From the NCBI RefSeq assembly GCF_900104475.1, contig NZ_FNJR01000002.1:62001-126000 (forward strand): 64,000 bases of DNA. Reading direction: 5' to 3'. Positions 54,299 through 63,537 of the stretch are shown piece by piece. The notes under the pieces were generated by a model. It was not told the origin of the DNA. It made no database searches and saw only the letters and a program-made list of their open reading frames with translations. The DNA comes from Actinopolyspora xinjiangensis (GTDB lineage Bacteria > Actinomycetota > Actinomycetes > Mycobacteriales > Pseudonocardiaceae). Each line of letters opens with the position of its first letter. Position 1 is the stretch's first letter. The position numbers and the translations under genes were made by a program.

Positions 54299-55464
54299 GC
54301 CGGAACCAGGAGCACGCCAACGACGACCCGTACCGCTCGTCGCTGCCAGACCTCGCCTCCCGGATATACGGAGGTTCGGCCGCGTACGCCAACGACGAGT
54401 TGTTCGCCGAGCGTGAGAACCTCCTCAAGCCCGAGGAACCCACCTACCAGCCATACAGCTTCGGCCACAAGGGACAGATCTACGACGGGTGGGAGACCCG
54501 CAGGCGCCGCGAACCCGGCCACGACCACGCGATCATCCGGCTCGGTCTTCCCGGCCTGATCCGCAGGCTCGTCGTCGACACCTCGTTCTTCAAGGGCAAC
54601 TACCCGCCGGAGGTGTCGGTGCAGGGCTGTGCTGTCGAGGGGTACCCGGACCCGGCCGAGCTCGAACAGGCGGATTGGGAGGAGATCCTGCCGCCCAGCC
54701 CGGTCGAGGGGCACACCCGCAACGTCTTCGACGTGGACCCGCCGCACCGCTACACCCACGTGCGGCTGTGCATGCACCCCGACGGCGGCATCGCCCGCCT
54801 CCGGGTGCACGGTGAGCCGGTCGCCGATCCGCGCTGGATCTCCGACCGGTTCGACCTGGCGGCGCTGGAGAACGGCGGACGGGTCACCGGTTGCAGCAAC
54901 ATGTTCTTCTCCTCGCCGTCGAACCTGTTCGCGCCGGGACTGGCCCGCGTGATGGGCGAGGGCTGGGAGACGGCGCGCCGCAGGGACGACGGCAACGACT
55001 GGGTCTCGGTTCGGCTCGCCGCCGCCGGAACCGTGGAGCGCGCCGAGGTGGACACCAGCCACTTCAAGGGCAACGCGCCCGGCTGGGCCTCGCTGTCCGG
55101 TTGCGACGCCCGCGAGGCCGACCCGGACGATCCGGCTTCCTGGCGCGAGCTGCTGCCGCGCACCAGGTTGCAGCCGGACACCTGCCACCGGTTCCGGCTG
55201 CCGGTGCGTACCGAGGTCACCCACGTGCGGCTGGACGTGTTCCCGGACGGAGGGATGGCCCGGCTGCGGTTGCACGGGCGGGCGAGCGAGGACGGGTCGC
55301 GTCATCTCGTGACGCGGTGGTTCAACCGACTGCCGCCGAGCCAGGCGCGAGCGGTGTTGACCGGTGAGGCGGGACTGGACGCGGCGGCGGCAGCGGCGTT
55401 GTCGGCGCGGCGGCCGCTCTCGGAGGAGGAGGCGTTGCCCACCGAGCTCACGGCTCTGCTCTGA
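54295..55464 (+). CDS. alc: Allantoicase
   Basis: It hydrolyses allantoate to ureidoglycolate and urea. The product is 389 aa from the ATG overlapping the allB stop (ATGA), with GAGGAG upstream. Two allantoicase repeats are clear: DGWETRRRREPGHDHAIIRL with DTSFFKGNYP, and EGWETARRRDDGNDWVSVRL with DTSHFKGNAPG. Enzymes producing or using ureidoglycolate and urea are not in the window. Confidence 0.96.
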   Translation: MSRNQEHANDDPYRSSLPDLASRIYGGSAAYANDELFAERENLLKPEEPTYQPYSFGHKGQIYDGWETRRRREPGHDHAIIRLGLPGLIRRLVVDTSFFKGNYPPEVSVQGCAVEGYPDPAELEQADWEEILPPSPVEGHTRNVFDVDPPHRYTHVRLCMHPDGGIARLRVHGEPVADPRWISDRFDLAALENGGRVTGCSNMFFSSPSNLFAPGLARVMGEGWETARRRDDGNDWVSVRLAAAGTVERAEVDTSHFKGNAPGWASLSGCDAREADPDDPASWRELLPRTRLQPDTCHRFRLPVRTEVTHVRLDVFPDGGMARLRLHGRASEDGSRHLVTRWFNRLPPSQARAVLTGEAGLDAAAAAALSARRPLSEEEALPTELTALL

Positions 55465-55551
55465 TCTCCGCGAGCGGGGCTTTCCGAAACCACGGGCGCC
55501 GGGGACGGACGACAATTTCTCGCGAAATCGCTGTGCTTCCGGTGTCCGTAT

Positions 55552-55588
55552 CCCGCCGGTACTGCCCTGTTCGGGCGGTATCGGCGGG
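55552..55588 (+). terminator. Imperfect hairpin after alc
   Basis: A 16-bp stem with two mismatched or wobble positions (55552-55567 with 55573-55588) and a 5-nt loop, 88 bp after the alc stop and directly before the next promoter. Confidence 0.6.
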
Positions 55589-55595
55589 ATGAAGC

Positions 55596-55624
55596 TTGAC
55601 CTGGTCCGGCGAATCGGACAAGAT
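55596..55624 (+). promoter_or_regulatory. Candidate promoter of the beta-galactosidase gene
   Basis: TTGACC (55596-55601) and CAAGAT (55619-55624) are spaced by exactly 17 bp. Transcription would start about 55630, inside the left arm of the 20-bp inverted repeat. Confidence 0.55.
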
Positions 55625-55689
55625 CCCTCAGCAACAACACAGTGACAAACACGAAAAAACAAGATTACACACTGTGTTGTTGCTGAGGG
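55625..55689 (+). promoter_or_regulatory. Perfect 20-bp inverted repeat covering the leader and ribosome binding site
   Basis: Positions 55625-55644 and 55670-55689 are exact reverse complements around a 25-nt A-rich loop. The right arm ends in GCTGAGGG and so overlaps the ribosome binding site GAGGGAGG (55685-55692) of the ATG at 55698. In DNA it could be two operator half-sites or full sites; in RNA it would be a stable hairpin that partly hides the ribosome binding site. Either way it is probably the control element of this gene. Confidence 0.75.
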
Positions 55690-55697
55690 AGGTGCTC

Positions 55698-58600
55698 ATG
55701 AGCGCGAGACGTGGCTTACGTCCCGCGGGCTGGTTGGCCTCGACAACGGCGCTGGCCGTCATGGCCGTGCTCGCGCCCGCCACAGCGCAGGCGCGGCAAC
55801 CGGACGGTCCCACCGATCCCGCCACGGTCGAGTCCTACCTGGAGGACCCGAGCCGGGTCGGGGAGAACCAGCTGCCACACCACGCTTATCTACGCCCCTA
55901 CGACAACGCGGAGCAGGCGCTGCGCTCCGCGCGGCAGGACACGGCGGCCGAACAGGACCGCCCCACCCGCTGGACCAAGTCGCTGGACGGCCAGTGGCGG
56001 TTCCGCTACGCCGACCACTACCGCGAGCTCCCCGAGGGCTGGCAGCGGGGAAGACGCACCGCGCGGTGGGACGACATCTCCGTACCGGGGGTCTGGCAGC
56101 AGCAGGGCTACGGCCACCCCATCTACCGCAACGTCTCCTCCGAGATCTCGCCGTACGATCCGCCGAAGGTGCCGGACGACGTGAACCCGACCGGTGCCTA
56201 TGTGCGGGAGTTCCACCTGCCCAAGAACTGGGACGGCAGGCGCCAGCTGCTGCGCTTCGAGGGCGCCACCAGCGGGAACTTCGTGTGGATCAACGGCGAC
56301 TACGTCGGCTACGACCAGGGTGGCTACACCCCGGCCGAGTACGACATCAGCCGGTACCTGCACCCGGGCAAGAACACCATCGCCGTGCGGGTGCACCGCT
56401 GGAGCGCGGGCAGCTACCTGGAGAACATGGACTTCTGGCACTTCTCCGGGATCTTCCGCAGTGTGCGCCTCTACAGCGTACCGCGCACCCACATGTCCGA
56501 CGTCACTATCCGCACCGACCTCGACGACTCCTACACCGACGCCACCCTGAGCCTCGGTGTGGACCTGAGTTCGCTCCGGGGCGGCACTGTCGGACAGCAC
56601 CGCGTGCGCGCCGCCCTCCACGGTCCCGAGGGCGACCGGGTGGCCGGGCTCGAAGGGGCCACGGAGGTCGACGGTGGCGGTGCCCGGATCGACCTCAGCC
56701 GTGAGATCGAGGACCCCGAGTTGTGGAGCGACGAGAATCCCGCGCTCTACACCGCGGTCCTGGAGCTGCTCGGGCCCGACGGCGAAGTGCTGCAGACCAC
56801 CCAGCAGCCGGTGGGCTTCCGCGAGGTCACCACGAAGGACAGGCAGATCCTGCTCAACGGCGAGCCCGTGAACCTGCGCGGCGTGAACCGGCACGAGCAC
56901 GACCCCGAGACCGGGCGCACTGTCAGCCGTGAGCGGCAGCGCCAGGACGTCGCCCTGATGCGACGCAACAACATCAACGCGGTACGGACCTCGCACTACC
57001 CGAACGACCCGTACTGGTACCGGTTGGCCGACCGCAACGGGCTGCTGCTGGCCGACGAGGTCGACACCGAGACCCACTACCGTGAGAACTGCTCGGCCGC
57101 GCCCGAGCGGGACTGCCTCGCCGACCGGCCGGAGTGGCAGGCGGCCTTCGCCGACCGGTTCGACGCGATGATGGAGCGCGACAAGAACCACCCGAGCGTG
57201 ATCATCTGGGACACCGGTAACGAGGCCGGTCTCGGCGAGGCGCACTACGACATGGCCGAGCACGCCAGGGCCGTCGACCCGACCAGGCTGCTCTACCACC
57301 AGGCCAACAACCACGGCGGCGACGCGCCCTACGCGGATGTGGCCGGGCCGCGCTACCCCTCACCGGGGGCGTTGAAGGAGATCGCCCGCACCGAGACCAA
57401 GCCGGTCGTGATGGGCGAGTGGCTGCACGCCATGGGTAACAGCCTCGGCCACTACGAGGACATGTGGAACACGATCCGCAGCGAGCCCGCCCTGCAGGGT
57501 GGATTCGTGTGGGACTGGGTCGATCAGGGTCTGTCGCGGAAGCTGCGGATGCTGCCCGACTCCTCCGGCAACGACATCCCGGTGCACGTCAACGGCAACC
57601 CCTCACTGGTGGAGGGGGTCGAGGGCAAGGCGCTGAAGCTGTCCGGGATGGACGACTGGGCGCAGGCCTACCGCGATCCGAAGCTCGGCATAACGGGTGA
57701 GGAGGTCTCGCTCGACATCCGCGTCAAACCGCTGTCCTGGGACGGTTCCAACACCTTCCTGGCCAAGGGCGACAAGCAGTGGGCGTTGCAGATGCCCGAC
57801 CGGAACCACGTCGAGTTCTTCGTCTACGGCGAGGGCGGCTGGCACACCGCCAGGGTGGAGGTCCCCGACGACTGGTGGGGCGACTGGCACCGCCTGACCG
57901 GCACCTACGACGGTTCGAAGGTACGGCTCTTCCTGGACGGTGAGCAGGTGGCGGCCGAGTCCTACGACGGGAAGATCGCGCACAACACCATGTACACCGT
58001 CACCGTCGGCCGGAACCAGGAGAAGCACCGGGACAGCTTCGCCGGCCGAACCGCGCACGCGGTGGTGGACAACGCCCGGATCTACGACAGGGCCCTGCCG
58101 CCTGAGGACATCGCCTCCGGCGCCGATCCCGCACAGCGGGCCGTGCTCGCGCTGAACTTCGACGAGCAGCGGGACGCGGGGAAGTACGAGACCTACGGCG
58201 CCTCGCAGTTCGTGGTCAACGGCCTGATCAACGCCGATCGCACTCCACAGCCGGAGCTGAAACAGCTGGCCTACAGCCACGCCCCGATCCGGTTCGACAC
58301 GGTCGAGGGGGCCGACGACGCCGCCGACGGGCGGTTCGTGGTCCGCAACCTCAACCACACGCTGAGCACCGACGCCTACGAACTGCGGTGGAAGCTGGTA
58401 TCCAACGGCGAGAAGATCGCCGACGGGCCGGTGGACGTGACCGTGGGGCCGGGCGAGAGCGAGCGCGTCGACCTGGACCTGCCGAGCGCGGGCGAGACGG
58501 AGCGCTTCCTGGTGCTCACCGCCCAGCTGCGGGAGGCCTCCCGTAGCATTCCCGCGGGGCACACCATCGCCTCCGAACAGCTCGCGGCAGGCGGGAAGCG

Positions 58601-59528
58601 GGCCCCGGCGGCGCCGGGCGGCGACCGCGAGCGCGCTCGGGACGCGGCGGCGCCGTCGGTGCGGCGGACCTCCGAGGACGTCCGGGTACGGGGCTCCGGG
58701 TTCCAGTACTCCCTCGACCGCTCCGAGGGCACGCTGAGCTCGTTGTCCGCGGACGGCACCGAACGGCTGCTGGCCGGCCCCGAACTCGACGTGTTCCGCC
58801 CGCCGACCGGCAACGAGTGGAGCAACTGGAGCGGAGTGAACCCCGAGGCGCGGTTCCGCGAACTGGGCCTGGACCGGCTGGAGACCGAGGTTCGTTCGGT
58901 GCGGGTGAGCCGTTCCGACTCCGGGGAGGCGAAGCTGGTCGTCAATACCCGTTCCTCCGCCCCCGACGTTTCCGGTGAGGGTTTCGACAGCCGGTGGACC
59001 TACCGGATCGACGCCTCGGGAGCCGTCGAGCTCCAGCACCGGGTCGAGGCCTACGGCGAGCGGATGCGCTCGTTGCCGTGGCTGCCTCGCGTCGGGATGT
59101 CGCTGCGGGTGCCCGAATCGTTCGGGAACATGACCTGGTACGGCCGTGGCCCCGGCGAGTCCTATCCCGATCGCAAGGACGCGCAGCACATCGGCCGCTG
59201 GTCCTCGACGGTGGACGAGCAGTGGTTCGACTTCCTCCCGCCGCAGGACAACGGTGTCAAGGTGGACACCGAGTGGGTGGAGCTCTCCGACGGGAACGCG
59301 GGGCTGTCGATCTCCGGGGACTCGTTGGCGGTATCCGCCGACCGGTACTCCAACGCCGAGCGGACCGACTTCGCCCACCAGCTGCGCGAGGACCGGTTCA
59401 TCACGCTGCACGTCTCCGACGCCGTCACCGGTCTCGGTGACACGCCGAACCCGGTACGGGACGAGTACCGGGTGCGGGCCGACCGCCCGCACACCTACTC
59501 GGTGGTGCTGCGCCCCACCGGCAGGTGA
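55698..59528 (+). CDS. Secreted GH2 beta-galactosidase (LacZ-like) with a LamG-type insert
   Basis: The product is 1276 aa. The ATG at 55698 follows GAGGGAGG; a TTG at 55596 in the same frame lies in the promoter and is rejected. Residues 1 to about 33 are a signal peptide (GWLASTTALAVMAVLAPATAQA). The LacZ order follows: sugar-binding domain, Ig-like domain, then TIM barrel with NRHEHDP and HYPNDPYWYRLADRNGLLLADE. The acid/base Glu is residue 509 (GNEAGLG) and the nucleophile Glu 574 (MGEWLHAMGNSLG). Residues about 635-810 are a concanavalin-like LamG domain (LFLDGEQVAAESYDG) placed inside the barrel before VVNGLINADRTPQPEL. The late beta domain and beta-gal small domain close the protein. 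An extracellular glycan is the likely substrate. Confidence 0.92.
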   Translation: MSARRGLRPAGWLASTTALAVMAVLAPATAQARQPDGPTDPATVESYLEDPSRVGENQLPHHAYLRPYDNAEQALRSARQDTAAEQDRPTRWTKSLDGQWRFRYADHYRELPEGWQRGRRTARWDDISVPGVWQQQGYGHPIYRNVSSEISPYDPPKVPDDVNPTGAYVREFHLPKNWDGRRQLLRFEGATSGNFVWINGDYVGYDQGGYTPAEYDISRYLHPGKNTIAVRVHRWSAGSYLENMDFWHFSGIFRSVRLYSVPRTHMSDVTIRTDLDDSYTDATLSLGVDLSSLRGGTVGQHRVRAALHGPEGDRVAGLEGATEVDGGGARIDLSREIEDPELWSDENPALYTAVLELLGPDGEVLQTTQQPVGFREVTTKDRQILLNGEPVNLRGVNRHEHDPETGRTVSRERQRQDVALMRRNNINAVRTSHYPNDPYWYRLADRNGLLLADEVDTETHYRENCSAAPERDCLADRPEWQAAFADRFDAMMERDKNHPSVIIWDTGNEAGLGEAHYDMAEHARAVDPTRLLYHQANNHGGDAPYADVAGPRYPSPGALKEIARTETKPVVMGEWLHAMGNSLGHYEDMWNTIRSEPALQGGFVWDWVDQGLSRKLRMLPDSSGNDIPVHVNGNPSLVEGVEGKALKLSGMDDWAQAYRDPKLGITGEEVSLDIRVKPLSWDGSNTFLAKGDKQWALQMPDRNHVEFFVYGEGGWHTARVEVPDDWWGDWHRLTGTYDGSKVRLFLDGEQVAAESYDGKIAHNTMYTVTVGRNQEKHRDSFAGRTAHAVVDNARIYDRALPPEDIASGADPAQRAVLALNFDEQRDAGKYETYGASQFVVNGLINADRTPQPELKQLAYSHAPIRFDTVEGADDAADGRFVVRNLNHTLSTDAYELRWKLVSNGEKIADGPVDVTVGPGESERVDLDLPSAGETERFLVLTAQLREASRSIPAGHTIASEQLAAGGKRAPAAPGGDRERARDAAAPSVRRTSEDVRVRGSGFQYSLDRSEGTLSSLSADGTERLLAGPELDVFRPPTGNEWSNWSGVNPEARFRELGLDRLETEVRSVRVSRSDSGEAKLVVNTRSSAPDVSGEGFDSRWTYRIDASGAVELQHRVEAYGERMRSLPWLPRVGMSLRVPESFGNMTWYGRGPGESYPDRKDAQHIGRWSSTVDEQWFDFLPPQDNGVKVDTEWVELSDGNAGLSISGDSLAVSADRYSNAERTDFAHQLREDRFITLHVSDAVTGLGDTPNPVRDEYRVRADRPHTYSVVLRPTGR

Positions 59529-59647
59529 GTGATGACCAGGGGCCGCTGGAGCGAAGCACCGCTCCGGCGGCCCCGTCGCGCGTTCGGGGTGTGCCCGCCC
59601 CGCCCCGATGAGGGCGATGACCTGGGGCTGAAGTATTCTGAGGAACT

Positions 59648-60352
59648 GTGCTCGTCATCGCGTTGGATACCTCGACCCCCGCGGTAACCGCGGGACTGGT
59701 CGAGCTCGCGGATTCCCGACCGCACTCCCTGGCCGAGCGCGTGACGGTGAATCCGCGCGCCCACGGTGAACTGCTCACCCCGCAGTTGCTCGACGTCCTC
59801 GCGGAAGGCGGCCATCAGCTGGGTGAGGTGGACGCGATCGTCGTCGGCGCGGGTCCGGGGCCGTTCACCGGACTGCGGGTCGGCATGGTCACGGCCGCCG
59901 CGCTCGGACACGCCTCAGGGACTCGGGTCTACCCCGTCAGCAGCCTGGACGCCATAGCCGCGCGAACCGATGGTGACTCGCCGCTGCTGGTGCTGACCGA
60001 TGCCCGACGCAGTGAGGTCTACTGGGCGACCTACGGGGGCAGGAAGGCCCACGGTGCGCGTGAACGGCTGACCGCTCCGGCCGTGGACCGGCCCGAGGAG
60101 CTTCCCGCGCGCCTGGAGGGGATGCGTCTCGAGGTGGCCGCGGGCGAACTGGCCTCCCGGCACGCCGCCGACCTGGGACTCCGGGCCGTCGAACCGGCCT
60201 ATCCCACCCCGGAGGGCATCGTGGCGGTGGCGGGCGACGAGGTGCGTTCCGAGGCCGACCCCGCGCCGCTGGTGCCGATGTACCTGCGCAGGCCGGATGC
60301 CGCCACGCCGGGACCACCGAAGACGGTGACGGCCGAGCGGGGGAGGACGTGA
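59648..60352 (+). CDS. tsaB: tRNA t6A biosynthesis protein TsaB
   Basis: The product is 234 aa, an ASKHA-fold partner and scaffold of TsaD. The GTG at 59648 follows AGGA. The signatures are [12 protein letters not shown] and [16 protein letters not shown]. Its last codons overlap rimI (GTGA). In most actinobacteria tsaE is immediately upstream; here 34 kb of accessory DNA intervenes. Confidence 0.96.
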   Translation: MLVIALDTSTPAVTAGLVELADSRPHSLAERVTVNPRAHGELLTPQLLDVLAEGGHQLGEVDAIVVGAGPGPFTGLRVGMVTAAALGHASGTRVYPVSSLDAIAARTDGDSPLLVLTDARRSEVYWATYGGRKAHGARERLTAPAVDRPEELPARLEGMRLEVAAGELASRHAADLGLRAVEPAYPTPEGIVAVAGDEVRSEADPAPLVPMYLRRPDAATPGPPKTVTAERGRT

Positions 60353-60885
60353 CCCGGAACCAGGACCCCGACGCCCGGGGCGGTACGACGGCGGGGCCGA
60401 CCGAGCCCTTCGTCGCGAAACTCCGCAGGCGCGATCTCCCCCGGTGCGCCGAGCTGGAGCGGCTGCTGTTCCCCGACGACGACCCGTGGCCGGAGCGCGC
60501 GTTCGCGGCCGCTCTGGACGGCGGGGACTACTACGTGGGTGCCTACGACTCCTCGGACCGGCTGATCGGGTACGCCGGGTTGGCCCTCGTGGCCCGTCCG
60601 CCGCATGCCGAGGCCGAGGTGCACACCATCGCTGTGGACCCGGATTACCAGCGCAACGGGGTTGGCAGGACACTGCTGCGCAAGCTGTTGGCCCGTGCCG
60701 ACGAGCAGCGGGCGCAGGTGTTCCTGGAAGTGCGTACCGACAACGATTCCGCGATCGCGCTTTACCAGGAGCACGAGTTCGAGGTGGTCGGCAAGCGCGA
60801 GCGCTACTACCGGCCGTCCGGTGCCGACGCCTACACCATGTGGCGACCGGCGCGTTCGGCCGAGCAGGAAGGTGGAGCGGTATGA
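60349..60885 (+). CDS. rimI: Ribosomal protein S18 N-alpha-acetyltransferase RimI
   Basis: The product is 178 aa, a GNAT enzyme. The acetyl-CoA motif is [19 protein letters not shown], followed by [20 protein letters not shown]. It starts at a GTG overlapping tsaB and its stop overlaps the tsaD ATG, so tsaB-rimI-tsaD are translationally coupled. The Pro/Gly-rich first 20 residues are a variable extension. Confidence 0.95.
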   Translation: MTRNQDPDARGGTTAGPTEPFVAKLRRRDLPRCAELERLLFPDDDPWPERAFAAALDGGDYYVGAYDSSDRLIGYAGLALVARPPHAEAEVHTIAVDPDYQRNGVGRTLLRKLLARADEQRAQVFLEVRTDNDSAIALYQEHEFEVVGKRERYYRPSGADAYTMWRPARSAEQEGGAV

Positions 60886-61949
60886 GTACGGATGGTGGCC
60901 CCGGCCGGCTCGTGCTCGGTATCGAGACCTCGTGTGACGAGACCGGAGTCGGGCTGGTCCGGCTCGCCCCGGACGGGTCGGTGCGGTTGCTGGCCGACGC
61001 CGTGGCCAGCAGCGTGGAGCAGCACGCGCGGTTCGGCGGAGTGGTACCCGAGATCGCCAGCAGGGCTCACCTGGAGGCGATGGAACCCACGGTGCGGCGG
61101 GCGCTGGACGAGGCGGGCATCAAATTGTCCGAAGTGGATGCTATAGCGGTGACCGCCGGGCCGGGGCTGGCCGGTGCGCTGATGGTGGGGGTGTCGGCGG
61201 CGAAGGCCTACGCCGCCGCGCTGGGAGTGCCGCTCTACGGCGTGAACCATCTGCTCGGTCACGTCGCGGTCGACACCCTGGAACACGGCCCGCTGCCCCC
61301 ACGCTGCCTGGCCATGCTCGTCTCGGGTGGGCACACTCAGCTGCTGTCGGTGGCCGGTATCGCCGACGAGGTGACCGAGATCGGTTCCACCATCGACGAC
61401 GCGGCGGGTGAGGCCTACGACAAGGTGGCGCGCATCCTGGAGTTGCCGTACCCCGGTGGGCCGCCGATCGACAGGATGGCTCGCGAGGGCGACCCCAACG
61501 CCATCGCCTTCCCGCGCGGACTGACCGGTCCCCGGGACGCGAAGTTCGACTTCTCGTTCTCCGGGCTGAAAACCGCCGTCGCCCGATGGGTGGAGCAGGC
61601 GCGCGCCACGGGCAAGCAGCTGCCGATCGCCGACATCGCCGCTTCGTTCCAGGAGGCGGTGGCCGACGTCCTCACCGAGAAGGCCGTGCGGGCCGCCGTG
61701 GAGCTGGGGATGGACACGATGGTGCTCTCCGGCGGGGTGGCGGCGAACTCGCGGCTGTCCGGGTTGGCGAGAGAACGCTGCGCCGAGGCGGGTATCACCC
61801 TGCGGGTGCCGCGTCCTCGATTGTGCACCGACAACGGCGCGATGATCGCCGCGGTGGGCGCGCACGCGCTGGCCAACGGAACCGAGCCGTCCCCGCTGGG
61901 GCTGTCGGCCAATCCCGGAATGCCGGTGGACACCGTGGTGCTGCGCTGA
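60882..61949 (+). CDS. tsaD: tRNA N6-adenosine threonylcarbamoyltransferase TsaD
   Basis: TsaD transfers the threonylcarbamoyl group to A37 of ANN-decoding tRNAs. The product is 355 aa from the ATG overlapping the rimI stop. [13 protein letters not shown], the metal-binding NHLLGH (two His near residues 122-127), LVSGGHTQL and [12 protein letters not shown] are intact. groES, which usually follows in actinobacteria, is absent here. Confidence 0.97.
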   Translation: MSTDGGPGRLVLGIETSCDETGVGLVRLAPDGSVRLLADAVASSVEQHARFGGVVPEIASRAHLEAMEPTVRRALDEAGIKLSEVDAIAVTAGPGLAGALMVGVSAAKAYAAALGVPLYGVNHLLGHVAVDTLEHGPLPPRCLAMLVSGGHTQLLSVAGIADEVTEIGSTIDDAAGEAYDKVARILELPYPGGPPIDRMAREGDPNAIAFPRGLTGPRDAKFDFSFSGLKTAVARWVEQARATGKQLPIADIAASFQEAVADVLTEKAVRAAVELGMDTMVLSGGVAANSRLSGLARERCAEAGITLRVPRPRLCTDNGAMIAAVGAHALANGTEPSPLGLSANPGMPVDTVVLR

Positions 61950-62373
61950 GGACTTCGGTTGTCCGGCGGGTTCGGTCCGGGTGGTCGCGACCGTGATCGT
62001 CCGCCGGAGTCGTCCGGCCTCGAATGCGCTCCGCGCGGCCGCGAACACCTCCGGAGCCGAGAGATCACTCCGGACAACGGGAGATCCGGTTCCGGTTTCG
62101 GACCACCACGTTGTCCACATCGACGCACTCGAGCACTTTGGCGGTGGGAGACACGCGTGGCCAGCGGCCCGTCCCGTTGTTCCACGTAGCGGTGAGCTGT
62201 CGCCATATCTCCTGCGAAGACCGGCCGAACCGGAAGTGAGCCGCCGGTGGGGCTGCGGTGGGCGTTTCCGTCGGATGGCGGACTCCGCCGCCTCGAAGTC
62301 GCCTCCGTGCTTCGGAAAGCGTGGGCCGGGGCGTGGTCAAGGCGTGACCGCCCCCGGCCGCACCGTCACCGCG
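61950..62373. other. Weakly coding intergenic region after tsaD
   Basis: This 424-bp stretch has no confident gene. A minus-strand frame (about 62060-62210) reads IWRQLTATWNNGTGRWPRVS, then VLECVDVDNVVV, faintly like the end of the secreted protein next to it, so it may be a decayed paralogue. No clear tsaD terminator was found. Confidence 0.35.
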
Positions 62374-62703
62374 TCAGCACTGGCCGAGTTTCCGCCAGTC
62401 GTCGACGTAGAGCTTGTCGGCGCTCGCGTATCCCACCGAAGTGTGGGCTGTCCGTATCTTTATCCACATGTCCACGCTCAGCTCGTGATAACAGAAAGCA
62501 GTGATCGGTTCGTGTCTGACGCAGAGTCCGATCGGAGGAGATCTCCGGGTGGGGCGTTCCCAGATCAGCGTGTCCTCGAGACAGTAGCCGGTGGTGCTCT
62601 CAGCCGGAGTCGTCGTGTTCTCCACGGGCTGTGCGGCGGCGGCCGCCGGGAAGAGGGTGGCCGAGGCCGTCAGCATCGCGAACAGCATCGCGGTCTTTCG
62701 CAT
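62374..62703 (-). CDS. Small secreted cysteine-containing protein (SH3-like)
   Basis: The product is 109 aa from an ATG at 62703, with AGGAAC upstream. Residues 1 to about 25 are a signal peptide (TAMLFAMLTASATLFPAAAAA). The mature part has four Cys and an SH3-like pattern (MWIKIRTAHTSVGYASADKLYV) seen in small exported SH3 proteins of actinobacteria. Composition is AT-richer than usual for the window. It is probably exported and disulfide-bonded; function unknown. Confidence 0.65.
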   Translation of the reverse strand: MRKTAMLFAMLTASATLFPAAAAAQPVENTTTPAESTTGYCLEDTLIWERPTRRSPPIGLCVRHEPITAFCYHELSVDMWIKIRTAHTSVGYASADKLYVDDWRKLGQC

Positions 62704-63537
62704 TCGTCGTGTTCCTTTCCGTGTTGTATGTTCCTCTTTGGTTTCACCCGGAGGAACCAGGGTCACCGGGTGCGTCTTTTTTCTGAGACGAGTGCCGAGT
62801 CGTCGTGAACTCTGCTTCGTCCCGCCCCGGAGCGCCGTGTTCCCCGTAGATCCGGCGGAAGAATTGTAGGCGCGGAGTGGTGTCTCCGTGTCGGGATGTG
62901 ATGTCGGCACGATTCCGAATTCGAGCGGTGGTGTCGTTGGGATGGGACGAATTATTTTTCATGTTTTCGGTGGCTCGGGGCTGGTTCTGTTCGATATTGT
63001 TGCGGTGTTGCTCAGGGGAGCAGTGTTCCGTGGATTCCGGCAAGGGGTTTTTCTCGCTGCCACTCGGGCAGGTGAGGCGAGTCGCCCGCGCGGACTTGTG
63101 AGATTCTTTTTGTCGGAGGGGAATCCGGATGGTCCGGGATTCGTTCGCCTGTTGGTTGTTTTGTTTCATCCGGCAGGGCAAGGACTCTGCCCTGATTGGT
63201 GGAACACGTTGTTACGTGAAGTGGCCCGGTTTCCCGCTGGGACGAATTTCTCGACCCGATCGAGTTCCGACGGTCGCGTGATGACCGTTCGGGAGCGCTG
63301 GAACCGAGCGGTTCGAGGTCAGAGACGAAGGGCCCCGGACGGGAGTCGACTCTCGCGGCTGTCGCTGGTATCGGATTTCCCGAGGCAGGGGTGCGCTCGG
63401 CCGTGCCGTTTCCGGGACCGGATGTGCCGGACAGGGGCGGGCGGGACGCGGTTCCCGTGGCGGGCGCCCCGCCCGCCGTGCTCAGCGGTGCGGGCTCTTC
63501 GACGCCGGCCGCTGGTCAAGCGGTCGCGGCAGCGGGC
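62704..63537. other. AT-richer stretch without a supported gene
   Basis: This 834-bp region holds several open frames on both strands (for example a Ser/Glu/Arg/Asn-rich minus frame and a long plus frame that runs into phoD antisense). None has neighbour-like codon use, a good ribosome binding site or a recognisable domain. G+C is locally lower around 62900-63200. It may be decayed or foreign DNA. Confidence 0.5.

Noticed and set aside
48081-55531. Short motif with CGATTTC...GAAATCG near 48081, 52580 and 55512
   Set aside because: The copies are short and variable. They are mentioned with the 89-bp repeat but not listed as a separate element.
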